A stretch of DNA of 20,426 bases from Acidimicrobiaceae bacterium (GTDB lineage Bacteria > Actinomycetota > Acidimicrobiia > Acidimicrobiales > RAAP-2). The position numbers were made by a program, and so were the translations under genes. The notes below the pieces were generated by a model. It worked only from the letters and a program-made list of their open reading frames with translations. It was not told the DNA's origin and did not search any database. Below, one piece after another: positions 7,238 to 14,483 of the stretch (positions are counted from its first letter, which is position 1; each line of letters opens with the position of its first letter). The stretch lies in NCBI GenBank assembly GCA_003164275.1, contig PLSY01000310.1, positions 4,446-24,871 of the forward strand, given 5' to 3'.

Positions 7238-8665
7238 TCAGTCGCCCGACGGGGTGAGGACGGGCTTGGCCTTCCAGAAGTAGTCGTGGATCCCGTCCGC
7301 GGTGTAGAGCCGCCGGAAGGTCATGGCCACCTTGTCCCCGATGTCGACCGTGTCGGCGTCCACGTCGGTGAGCTCGACCGGGAAGCGGCCGCCGCCGTCG
7401 AAGTCGAGGATGGCGAACACGATGGGGGGACTGGCCGAGTACGACAGGTGGTCGATGGTGTACGTGGCGATGGTGGCCTCGGTGTCGGCCCGCTCGATCG
7501 GCTCCATGTCGTCGATGGCGCCGCCTTTCATCGACACTCGGGAGGGCGGCAGGTGGACGGCCTGGGTCGTCCGGTCCTGGGAGCCCACGAAGCCGAACTT
7601 CCAACCCTCGTTCCGCCATGCCGCAGTCGATGACACCCGAGCTGGCTCGGGACGACGGGGCGGCTCGGTCGTGACCATGCCCCTCCAGGACAAGAACTTG
7701 CCGTAGGGGAGGTCGGTGGCCCGGGCCACCTGGTCGGCCACTGTCGTCCGCGGGGTCCACGAGGCTCGAGCCTCAGTGGTCCGGAACACGAGGGCATCGG
7801 CCCCGTCGGCTAGCGACAGAACGGCAAGGACTTCGCCCGGGCCGGCCTGTTCGATCATGGAGGCGAGTACCAACCCGGGATGGGCGGCTCCGGTCTGGCC
7901 GACGGTAGCGGTCAGGTCGTCGCATAGAGCGCCGGCTTTCACGCCGAGCTTGCGGCCGAGGGCTTTGACGGCCCGACCGTGCATTCCGGTGATGACCACG
8001 CGATCGACGTCCTCGGGGCTCAGTCCGGTCTGCTTCAGCGCCGACTCCCCGGCCTCGGTGCCAAGCGGGAGGTAGCGGGTCTCCCCGAAACGCTCCTCCC
8101 AGACCTTCGAGCGCCGATCGCCGGCGATGCGCCAGCGATCGAGGAACTCCTCACTGACCGAGGCCCCACCCAAATACTCGGCGATCACCGGGGTGCCGGC
8201 ACTGTCATCGGCAACGACCACGGCTGCCGCGCCGTCACCGCACGCTGACTCGTCGGCCGAGGTGGGCAGCCCGTCGCGCAGGTCGGACATGACGACGAGG
8301 GTGGTCCCGGTCCCGTTGGCAGACAAGCTTGTGGCGAGGGCGCCAATGCCTGAGCGGATGGCTCCGCCGAAGTCGAAGGCTGACACGGGGCCGGGCTGGC
8401 GCAGGGCGGCGTGGATGGTGGTGGCATTGGTCTTGTCGAGATAGGCCGGCGTGGCTGTGGCGAACCAGATGGCTGACGGCGCACTTCCCGGTGCGGAGCG
8501 CAGGGCCAGGCGGGCCGCCTCGACTCCCATGGTGGTCGTGTCCTCGTCGTGGGAGGCGACCGACCTGGTCCCCTTCCCCCCGCCGCTCCCGAAGGTGGCG
8601 GCCACCGCACTGCGCTGCAGGCGTCGATAGGGGACGTATCCGGCGATGCTGACGATGCCTCTCAT
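7238..8665 (-). CDS. HMG-CoA synthase-like domain fused to a DUF35-type OB-fold domain
   Basis: A 475-residue fusion. Residues 1-300 are a thiolase-superfamily domain of the HMG-CoA synthase/KAS III kind, starting MRGIVSIAGYVPYRRL, with KGTRSVASHDEDTTTMGVEA and YLDKTNATTIHAAL. Residues 335-475 are an OB-fold domain of the DUF35 kind. Two oddities stand out. The nucleophile segment, normally an ACxxG-type motif, reads DFGGAIRSGIGAL (residues 98-110) with no cysteine. The zinc-ribbon segment, normally two CxxC pairs, reads KFGFVGSQDRTTQAVHLPP (356-374), also without cysteines. Related actinobacterial fusions share these features as far as I recall. It may therefore act as a scaffold, a channelling partner or a non-Claisen enzyme rather than a synthase. 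The start is ATG 8665, preceded by AAGGGGA seven bases upstream. It is the first gene of a probable operon with the thiolase. Confidence 0.85.
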   Translation of the reverse strand: MRGIVSIAGYVPYRRLQRSAVAATFGSGGGKGTRSVASHDEDTTTMGVEAARLALRSAPGSAPSAIWFATATPAYLDKTNATTIHAALRQPGPVSAFDFGGAIRSGIGALATSLSANGTGTTLVVMSDLRDGLPTSADESACGDGAAAVVVADDSAGTPVIAEYLGGASVSEEFLDRWRIAGDRRSKVWEERFGETRYLPLGTEAGESALKQTGLSPEDVDRVVITGMHGRAVKALGRKLGVKAGALCDDLTATVGQTGAAHPGLVLASMIEQAGPGEVLAVLSLADGADALVFRTTEARASWTPRTTVADQVARATDLPYGKFLSWRGMVTTEPPRRPEPARVSSTAAWRNEGWKFGFVGSQDRTTQAVHLPPSRVSMKGGAIDDMEPIERADTEATIATYTIDHLSYSASPPIVFAILDFDGGGRFPVELTDVDADTVDIGDKVAMTFRRLYTADGIHDYFWKAKPVLTPSGD

Positions 8666-8798
8666 TGAACGATCCCCTTTGACTGAGACTGGTAACGGGC
8701 TGACTGTGCGAACTGGCTGTGCAGACCGACGCGAACCGGTCTCCGAGCGAGCGGCCGTGTGACCGTGGTGGACCGAGCGCGCCCTTCTTTCGGTCTTC

Positions 8799-8807
8799 AC
8801 AGTATCT
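8799..8807 (-). promoter_or_regulatory. AGATACTGT element, possible -10 region of the HMGS-like/thiolase operon
   Basis: Read on the minus strand this is AGATACTGT, and exactly the same nine bases occur on the plus strand at 9879-9887 upstream of the amidohydrolase operon. It lies 133 bases upstream of the HMGS-like start. No good -35 box precedes it, so the promoter call is weak; the shared word itself is certain. Confidence 0.35.
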
Positions 8808-8873
8808 GACGCTGAATCAGGCTAGATCGTCAGGAGACCTCCCTTCCATGCGGAGCGGTAGCCACGAGGGGTT

Positions 8874-8889
8874 GGCTAGCCCGCTAGCC
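8874..8889. promoter_or_regulatory. 16-base palindrome upstream of the IclR gene, candidate operator
   Basis: GGCTAGC-CC-GCTAGCC is a perfect inverted repeat with 7-base arms and a 2-base spacer, 37 bases before the IclR start. It contains a plausible -10 box (TAGCCT, 8885-8890). Size and position fit an autoregulatory site for an IclR dimer; the assignment is inferred. Confidence 0.5.
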
Positions 8890-8926
8890 TTTCCCCGGAC
8901 CATCCGATCGAGCCAGGAGACCACTC

Positions 8927-9826
8927 GTGCCCATCAAGCCCGCTCCCGCCGTGCTGCGTGCGATGCAAGTGCTCGAGTTCCTCTACCGTGACCATGCGGC
9001 CGCCCCGACCATGTCCGAGATTGCCCGGCGAACGGGGCTGAGCAAGGCCACCTGCCATTCGGTGCTCCTCGCCCTCTCCGAGGGTGGCTACGTCAGGCGT
9101 GACCCGAAGTCCCTCGTCTACTCCCTCGGGCCCGGCCTCATCTCTCTCGGATCCGCCGCGTCGTCCAGTCTGCTGCTCCCGGCCATCGCCCGCTCGGAGA
9201 TGGAAGCCCTGAGCGCGGCCCTCGGTGTCACCACGGTGGCTGCGGTGTCAGCTGGCAGCCATCTCGTGGCCATCTCGACGGTGAGTCCTGCCCAGTCGTT
9301 CCAGGTGAGTCTCCCGGTCGGCCAGATGGTCCCCTTCGCCCCGCCGCTCGGGGCGGCCTTCATCGCCTGGAGCACGAAGCGCGAGATCGAAGCCTGGCTC
9401 GACCGGGCGCCCCGACGATTGACCGAGGACGAACGGCAACACTTCGGCGAAGCCCTGTCAGTCGTCCGGGAGCAGGGATACAGCGTCACGCTGTCTGAGC
9501 CTCTCGGCCGCCACCTGGGACGCGAGGTCGACCCGACGGCCGAGGCCACCCCGTTGCCACCCAGCGAGCCCATCGGTAAATTCGGCGGGGTCTACCTGCC
9601 GACCAGCCTGGTCGAGGACAGGACCTATCGCCTCACCCAGTTGTCGGCCCCGGTCTTCGACCGAACCGGCGTGGTGAGCTTGGTCATCTTGGGAGTGGCC
9701 GTCGGCCTCGAGCTCACCACGGCTCAGATCGCCTCCTACGGCGATCAGGTGCGGCAAGCGGCATCCCGACTGGAGCTTGCTATCGGCAGGATTCCCGATG
9801 GTTCGAAGGACGCGCTCGAGGTTTGA
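8927..9826 (+). CDS. IclR-family transcriptional regulator
   Basis: A 299-residue IclR-type regulator, slightly longer than the usual 250-270. The N-terminal winged helix-turn-helix spans about residues 5-65: SEIARRTGLSKATCHSVLLA is the recognition region, followed by the wing GGYVRRDPKSLVYSLGPG. The C-terminal ligand domain (about 85-285) includes SLPVGQMVPFAPPLGAAFIAW and REQGYSV, typical of IclR effector domains. The start is GTG 8927, with AGGAGA at 8915-8920. It sits between two catabolic operons running in opposite directions, with palindromes upstream both of itself and of the plus-strand operon. It is thus the likely pathway-specific regulator, responding to a pathway metabolite. Whether it activates or represses cannot be told. 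Confidence 0.92.
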   Translation: MPIKPAPAVLRAMQVLEFLYRDHAAAPTMSEIARRTGLSKATCHSVLLALSEGGYVRRDPKSLVYSLGPGLISLGSAASSSLLLPAIARSEMEALSAALGVTTVAAVSAGSHLVAISTVSPAQSFQVSLPVGQMVPFAPPLGAAFIAWSTKREIEAWLDRAPRRLTEDERQHFGEALSVVREQGYSVTLSEPLGRHLGREVDPTAEATPLPPSEPIGKFGGVYLPTSLVEDRTYRLTQLSAPVFDRTGVVSLVILGVAVGLELTTAQIASYGDQVRQAASRLELAIGRIPDGSKDALEV

Positions 9827-9856
9827 TCTAGGTAGTTTGTACCCAACTGAGACGGT

Positions 9857-9885
9857 TGAAATACTAGCGAGTCGTCTGAGATACT
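9857..9885 (+). repeat. Direct repeat TGA(A/G)ATACT, 20-base period, in the operon promoter region
   Basis: TGAAATACT (9857-9865) and TGAGATACT (9877-9885) are near-identical and start 20 bases apart, about two helical turns. Such spacing suits a regulator binding one face of the DNA. A possible promoter overlaps it: TTGAAA (9856-9861), 18 bases, GATACT (9880-9885). Confidence 0.45.
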
Positions 9886-9898
9886 GTCCGCAGGACAG
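9884..9898. promoter_or_regulatory. 15-base palindrome CTGTCC-GCA-GGACAG, candidate IclR operator
   Basis: A perfect inverted repeat with 6-base arms and a 3-base spacer, 66 bases before the amidohydrolase start. It overlaps the expected transcription start. The 15-base size fits IclR-family operators, and the IclR gene ends 57 bases upstream. It differs in sequence from the palindrome in front of the IclR gene itself, so at most one of them matches a single IclR consensus closely. Confidence 0.45.
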
Positions 9899-9964
9899 CC
9901 TCGGCTGAGCGGTCGGGGGAATTGCGTCACGCTCCTTTTTGGGGCACGAGGTGAAGGAGAACCT

Positions 9965-11179
9965 ATGAGTGAGGCACCGATCAACCTCGACTGGCTCGTC
10001 TCGGTCGACGACCACGTCATCGAGCCCCCGAATGTGTGGACCGACAGGATCCCGTCCAAGTACGGCGATGAGATCCCCCACATGGTCGAGACCAAGGTCG
10101 GGCCGGCCTGGCAGTACGACGGCAAGCGGGTCCCGACCTCCGGCCTGTCGGTGACGGCCGGCAAGTCCAAAGAGGAGTTCTCGCCCGACCCGGTGACCTT
10201 CGACCAGATGCGCAAGGGCGTCTACGACCCGATCGAGCGGGTGGCCGACATGGACCGGGCCGGCATCCTCGCCTCCCTCTGCTTCCCGTCGTTCCCCCGC
10301 TTCTGCGGCCAGATCTTCTGGGAGGCGAAGGACAAAGAGCTCGCCCTGCTGTGTGTGAAGGCGTACAACGACTGGATGATCGAGGAGTGGTGCGGCACGA
10401 CGCCGGGACGGCTCATCCCCCTCACCATCATCCCTCTGTGGGACCCCAAGCTTGCGGCCAAGGAGATCGAGCGCTGCGCGGAGCTGGGCTCAACGGCCAT
10501 CGCCTTCTCGGAGAACCCCGAGCCCCTCGGTCTTCCCACCATCCACGATCCCGACCGTTACTGGGACCCGGTCATGGCTGCTTGCGAGGCCACCGAGACG
10601 ATCGTGTGCATGCACGTCGGCTCGTCGTCGACCATGCCCTCGATCTCGTCCGACGCCCCCATGCTCGCCAACCTGACCTTCGGCGCCGTGCGGGCGGCCG
10701 GGACCATGCTGGCGTGGATCTTCAGCGACTACTTCGAACGCATGCCCAATCTCAAAATCGCCCTGTCCGAGGGGAACATCGGCTGGATGCCCTACTTCTT
10801 GGAGCGGGCAGAGCAAGTGGTCGACAAGCAGCGCCACTGGGCGGCGACCACCACGGTGCAGTTGTATGACAACAAGGGTGGCATCAACAACACCGCCGAC
10901 CTGTTCAAACTCGACGTCCGCCAGGTCTTCCGTGACCACATCTACGGCTGCTTCATCGACGAGACCTCGGGGCTGCAGAACCTGGCCATCCTGGGCGAGG
11001 ACAACATCATGGTGGAGACCGACTACCCGCACTCGGACACCACCTGGCCCGACTGCATCGGTGTGGCCAAGAAGCTGGTCGAAGGACTCCCCGAGCGCAC
11101 CCAGTACAAGATCCTTCGGGGTACGGCTGAGAAGCTGTTCCGCTTCACCCCGATCGAGCCGGCCCACGGCCCGGGATGA
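9965..11179 (+). CDS. Amidohydrolase-2 family (ACMSD-like) metal-dependent hydrolase/decarboxylase
   Basis: A 404-residue TIM-barrel protein of the amidohydrolase-2 family, which includes ACMSD-type decarboxylases and carbon-carbon hydrolases. The N-terminal motif SVDDHVIEPP (residues 13-22) supplies the Asp-x-His metal site. His217 in CMHVGSSS and Asp353 in ETDYPHSDTTWP are the other expected metal or catalytic residues. The segment YFERMPNLKIALSEGNIGW is a family hallmark. The start is ATG 9965, with GAAGGAG just upstream. It is the first gene of the plus-strand operon, and its stop overlaps the CoA-transferase start (ATGA). The substrate is unknown; members found in catabolic clusters of actinobacteria often act on cyclic or aromatic acids, so hydrolysis or decarboxylation of a pathway intermediate is likely. 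Confidence 0.85.
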   Translation: MSEAPINLDWLVSVDDHVIEPPNVWTDRIPSKYGDEIPHMVETKVGPAWQYDGKRVPTSGLSVTAGKSKEEFSPDPVTFDQMRKGVYDPIERVADMDRAGILASLCFPSFPRFCGQIFWEAKDKELALLCVKAYNDWMIEEWCGTTPGRLIPLTIIPLWDPKLAAKEIERCAELGSTAIAFSENPEPLGLPTIHDPDRYWDPVMAACEATETIVCMHVGSSSTMPSISSDAPMLANLTFGAVRAAGTMLAWIFSDYFERMPNLKIALSEGNIGWMPYFLERAEQVVDKQRHWAATTTVQLYDNKGGINNTADLFKLDVRQVFRDHIYGCFIDETSGLQNLAILGEDNIMVETDYPHSDTTWPDCIGVAKKLVEGLPERTQYKILRGTAEKLFRFTPIEPAHGPG

Positions 11180-12405
11180 CTGAGGGGGAAAACGCCGAGC
11201 TGTTTGCCGGCGTGAAGGTGGTGGAGCTGGCCCACTGGGTCTTCGTCCCGGTGGCCGGCGCCCTCCTCGCCGATTGGGGGGCCGACGTCATCAAAGTCGA
11301 GCACCCGGTGACGGGCGACGGTTACCGAGGGCTCATCGCCCAAGGCATCGGCGGCCCCGGTGTCAACCCGTCGATGGAGATGGCCAACCGGGGCAAGCGC
11401 AGCATCGGACTCGACCTGAAGTCGGAGGCCGGGCGGGAGATCATGCTCCGCCTCATCGCCAATGCCGACGTGTTCTTGACCAACCACCTCCCGTCGGTCC
11501 TCGAGCGAATGGGCCTTGGCGTCGAGCAGCTCCGAGAGGTCAATCCCACCCTGATCTACGCCCGGGGCCACGGCTTCGGTGCCCGCGGGCCCGAGGCCGA
11601 TCGCCCGGCCTACGACTCGACGGCCTTTTGGGCACGGGCGGGACTGGGCGAGACCCTGACCCCTTCCGATCTCCCCCAGCCCATCGCCCAGCGCGGTGCC
11701 GTCGGGGACAGGAACGGGGCGGTGCACCTTGCCTTCGGGATCTCCGGGGCCCTGTTCCGTCGCGAGCGCACGGGGAAGGGGTCGGTCATCGACGTGTCCC
11801 TCCTGGCCACCGGGATGTGGATGCTCGCCTCCGACGTCATCGCCGCCCTCCAGGGGACCTTCCACCCGGCCGGCCCGTCGGTGCCCGCCCAGCGCCAGTT
11901 CCCGCCGAACCCTCTGGCCGCCAACTACCGGTGTGCGGACGGACGCCACATCGCTCTTTGCGCCCTCCAGCCCGATCGCTTCTGGGCCGATATCTGTCGG
12001 GCCGTGGGTCATCCGGAGCTGGCCGATGACGAGCGCTTCAACTCGTCCAAGGCCCGCTACGAGAACCGCCAGGCTTGCACCGAGGAGCTCGAGTCGGCCT
12101 TTTCCTCACGTGACCTGGCCGACTGGTCCAACGCCTTCCGGGACGAGAAGTTCCCGTGGGGCCCGTTCCAACGGGTGACCGAGCTGGCTGACGACCCCCA
12201 AGTCGTCGCCAACAACTACATCGGCGACCTCGAGGTCGACGGCACGCAGATCCGGCTGCCCACCGGAGCCGTTCAGATCGACGAGCAGCCGCCGGTCCTG
12301 CGCCCAGGGCCGGCACACGCCCAGCACACCGAGTTCATCCTGCAAGAGCTCGACTACGACTGGGACGACATCATCAGATTCAAGGACGAAGGAGTCGTGC
12401 CGTGA
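11176..12405 (+). CDS. CaiB/BaiF (class III) CoA-transferase
   Basis: A 409-residue class III CoA-transferase, normal length, moving CoA between carboxylic acids through an aspartyl intermediate. Landmarks are the N-terminal VKVVELAHWVFVPVAGALL, DWGADVIKVEHP, GKRSIGLDLKS (73-83) and YARGHGFGARGP. The presumed catalytic Asp is Asp178 in RGAVGDRNGAVHLAFG. The start codon overlaps the amidohydrolase stop, and its stop overlaps the ferredoxin GTG (GTGA), so all three are translationally coupled. In this setting it probably converts the oxidised acid into its CoA ester so that the downstream CoA-dependent enzymes can act. The donor and acceptor acids are unknown. No acyl-CoA ligase is present in the window, so this gene may replace one. 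Confidence 0.92.
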   Translation: MTEGENAELFAGVKVVELAHWVFVPVAGALLADWGADVIKVEHPVTGDGYRGLIAQGIGGPGVNPSMEMANRGKRSIGLDLKSEAGREIMLRLIANADVFLTNHLPSVLERMGLGVEQLREVNPTLIYARGHGFGARGPEADRPAYDSTAFWARAGLGETLTPSDLPQPIAQRGAVGDRNGAVHLAFGISGALFRRERTGKGSVIDVSLLATGMWMLASDVIAALQGTFHPAGPSVPAQRQFPPNPLAANYRCADGRHIALCALQPDRFWADICRAVGHPELADDERFNSSKARYENRQACTEELESAFSSRDLADWSNAFRDEKFPWGPFQRVTELADDPQVVANNYIGDLEVDGTQIRLPTGAVQIDEQPPVLRPGPAHAQHTEFILQELDYDWDDIIRFKDEGVVP

Positions 12406-12608
12406 CCACTTCCGAACCATCGATCGAGATCGACCGCGAACTGTGCATGGGCTCAGCCACCTGTACGTTCCACGCACCGGACACCTTCGATGTCGACGAC
12501 GACATGAAGGTGGTGCTGCTCGACGGGCCGCACGATGACATCGCGGCCATCCGGGCGGCGGTCGACGGGTGCCCGACCCGGGCCATCCGGCTGATCGAGA
12601 ACAGCTGA
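12402..12608 (+). CDS. 3Fe-4S ferredoxin (P450 redox partner)
   Basis: A 68-residue small ferredoxin. Cysteines at 15, 21 and 57 in CMGSATC and DGCPTRAI give the C-x5-C...C-P pattern of single-cluster 3Fe-4S ferredoxins. Such proteins are typically encoded next to actinobacterial cytochrome P450s and pass electrons to them. The start is GTG overlapping the CoA-transferase stop. The P450 follows 517 bases downstream with the Ddn-type gene between. No ferredoxin reductase is encoded in the window, so the reductase must be elsewhere. Confidence 0.88.
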   Translation: MTTSEPSIEIDRELCMGSATCTFHAPDTFDVDDDMKVVLLDGPHDDIAAIRAAVDGCPTRAIRLIENS

Positions 12609-12624
12609 TACCCACCAACTTCCT

Positions 12625-12644
12625 ACCGGACCAGCATGGCCGGT
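12625..12644 (+). other. Imperfect hairpin in the ferredoxin to Ddn-type gene gap
   Basis: ACCGGACC (12625-12632) and GGCCGGT (12638-12644) can pair with one unpaired or mismatched base around an AGCAT loop. There is no T-tract, so it may be a processing or attenuation hairpin rather than a terminator. Support is weak. Confidence 0.25.
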
Positions 12645-12682
12645 CAGATTCGCATTTCGCCGCCTGAACCAAGGAGCAATCG

Positions 12683-13129
12683 TTGACCGATTCTGAGAGC
12701 ACCTACCAAAAGCCTGACATCACCTTGTTCGGGCAAGAGCACATCGATCAGTACAGGGCTACCGACGGCGCCGTCGGCCACGACTGGTGCGGCACGCACT
12801 GCCTCATCTTGACCACCACCGGGCGCAAGTCAGGTGAGTCCCGCGACACCCCGATCATCTACGGCAACTACGGGGATTCCGTGGCTGTCGTGGCGTCCTA
12901 CGGGGGGGCACCGAAGCATCCGGCGTGGTACCTCAACTTGGACGCCGACCCCCACGTCGAGGTCCAGGTCCTGGGGGACCGGTTCAAAGCCACGGCGAGG
13001 ACGGCCGAGGGTGACGAGCGAGAGAAGGTGTGGAAGATCATGACCGACACATGGCCGAACTACGACGAGTACACGAAGCGGACCGACCGGATCATCCCGG
13101 TCGTCATCTTGGATCGGGACCCGTCATGA
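12683..13129 (+). CDS. F420-dependent nitroreductase-fold enzyme (Ddn family)
   Basis: A 148-residue split-barrel protein of the deazaflavin-dependent nitroreductase (Ddn) family, whose members use F420H2 to reduce quinones, unsaturated carbonyls or nitro groups. The signatures are LILTTTGRKSGESRDTP (residues 41-57) and PKHPAWYLNLDADPHVEVQV (78-97), both typical of the F420-binding fold. The start is the unusual TTG 12683, chosen because AAGGAG stands at 12671-12676, six bases before it. Its stop overlaps the P450 start (ATGA). In this operon it may reduce a carbon-carbon double bond of an intermediate next to the P450 step; the substrate is unknown. Confidence 0.88.
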   Translation: MTDSESTYQKPDITLFGQEHIDQYRATDGAVGHDWCGTHCLILTTTGRKSGESRDTPIIYGNYGDSVAVVASYGGAPKHPAWYLNLDADPHVEVQVLGDRFKATARTAEGDEREKVWKIMTDTWPNYDEYTKRTDRIIPVVILDRDPS

Positions 13130-14385
13130 CGAGCAGCGAGATGGCCGTGTTGGAGCCGGCACGCTTGCGTGAGCTCTTCGATCTACGGGCGTCGGTGTAC
13201 GCCTCCCGGGGCGGTGCCTTCGACGAGGACATCTATCCGGCACTCACCCGTCTCCGCGAGACGGGCCCTGTGCACCGGGGGATCGTCGGCCCCCTGGTCG
13301 GCTTCCACGGCGACGCTTTCTTCCAGGGCCTCCCGTTCCCGGACAGGGAGCACTTCTCGGTCTTCGACTACGAGGGGTGCGACGCCATCGTCAAAGACGG
13401 TGTCACCTGGTCCTCCTCTGAGTACCCACAGGGCAGCGACGAACTGGCCAACGAGAAAATGATTTTGAACATGGACGGCAAGCGGCACCGTCGCTACCGC
13501 ACCCTCGTCCAGCCATCGTTCGTGCCGAAGAAGGCCCAGTGGTGGATCTCCAAGTGGATCGAGACCACCGTGGATGCCCTCATCGACTCGTTCGAGCACA
13601 ACGGCTCGGCCGATCTGAACGTCGAATTCTGTGCCGCCATCCCGCTCCTCACCATCACCGGAAGCTTCGGTGTCACCATCCCGAAGGCCCTGGACATCCG
13701 GGCGGCGGTCACTTCGGACGGACTCGGGCTCGGCAAGTTCATCGAGATCGTCCACCCCATCATCGAGCAGCGCCGGCTCGAGCCCCAAGACGACCTGATC
13801 AGCGTGCTCGTCCAGGCCGAGGTCCAAGACGAAGAGGGCGTCGTCCACGTCCTCTCCGACGACGAGGTGCTCGGCTTCTCGTTCCTGCTCCTGGCCGCAG
13901 GCTCGGGCACCACCTGGAAGCAGATGGGCATCGCCCTCCTCGCCCTGTTGAGCCATCCCGCGTGGCTCGAGGCCGCCCGGGCCGACCCGATGGTGTTGCG
14001 TGCGGCCATCGAGGAGTCCCTGCGCTGGACCCCCACCGACCCGATGTTCGCCCGCTTCGCCACCACCGACACCACCCTCGGCGACTTCGACGTCCCGAAA
14101 GGCTCGATCGTCCACATGTGCTTCGCGGCTGCCAATCGGGACCCGAAGCGGTGGGACAATCCCGACGTCTTCGACCCGGGGCGTCCGGGCCAGGCCCACC
14201 TGGGGTTCGGTGGCGGGCCCCACATCTGTCTCGGGATGCACGTGGCCAGAGCGGAGATGCACACGGCCATCGGCGCCGCCTTGGACCGGCTCCCCAATCT
14301 CCGGATCGATCCGAGTGTGGACCAGCCGAGGATCATCGGCATGTACGAGCGGGGCCCGACGGCCGTCCCCGTGGTCTTCGGCTGA
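13126..14385 (+). CDS. Cytochrome P450 monooxygenase
   Basis: A 419-residue soluble bacterial P450. All core motifs are present: helix C region MDGKRHRRYRTLVQPSF, I-helix LLAAGSGTTWKQMG (Ala258-Gly259, Thr262-Thr263), ExxR at Glu297-Arg300 (EESLRW), the FDPGRP region and the haem loop FGGGPHICLG with ligand Cys368. I chose ATG 13126, overlapping the stop of the preceding gene; the frame is open further upstream but lies inside that gene. It would hydroxylate a hydrophobic substrate using the small ferredoxin encoded upstream. The family cannot be named from sequence alone; the general form resembles actinobacterial P450s that act on steroids, terpenes or alkyl side chains. Confidence 0.95.
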   Translation: MTSSEMAVLEPARLRELFDLRASVYASRGGAFDEDIYPALTRLRETGPVHRGIVGPLVGFHGDAFFQGLPFPDREHFSVFDYEGCDAIVKDGVTWSSSEYPQGSDELANEKMILNMDGKRHRRYRTLVQPSFVPKKAQWWISKWIETTVDALIDSFEHNGSADLNVEFCAAIPLLTITGSFGVTIPKALDIRAAVTSDGLGLGKFIEIVHPIIEQRRLEPQDDLISVLVQAEVQDEEGVVHVLSDDEVLGFSFLLLAAGSGTTWKQMGIALLALLSHPAWLEAARADPMVLRAAIEESLRWTPTDPMFARFATTDTTLGDFDVPKGSIVHMCFAAANRDPKRWDNPDVFDPGRPGQAHLGFGGGPHICLGMHVARAEMHTAIGAALDRLPNLRIDPSVDQPRIIGMYERGPTAVPVVFG

Positions 14386-14446
14386 CGCATGGGCTGCGCC
14401 GAGTCGCGCTAGTCGACAACACTGCGAAGAGAACGAACGATGCGGA

Positions 14447-14460
14447 TGGGGCTCGCCCCA
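14447..14460. repeat. Inverted repeat TGGGGC-TC-GCCCCA before the aldehyde dehydrogenase
   Basis: Perfect 6-base arms around a 2-base spacer in the 98-base gap between the P450 and aldehyde dehydrogenase genes, 23 bases before the start codon. It could be an operator for an internal promoter or a small mRNA hairpin. No convincing promoter boxes were seen. Confidence 0.3.
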
Positions 14461-14483
14461 CACCGCCCATGTGGGAGGTCACT

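Noticed and set aside
7155..7760. N-terminal extension of the thiolase frame
   Set aside because: It overlaps the 3' end of the HMGS-like/OB-fold gene; the ATG at 7154 has a strong ribosome binding site and begins at the normal thiolase N-terminus.
11023..12012. A 329-codon open frame antisense to the CoA-transferase and amidohydrolase genes
   Set aside because: Low-complexity Gly/Arg/His-rich translation; it crosses two well-supported genes.
13183..14463. A 426-codon open frame antisense to the P450 gene
   Set aside because: No recognisable domain and biased composition; the opposite strand carries every P450 motif.
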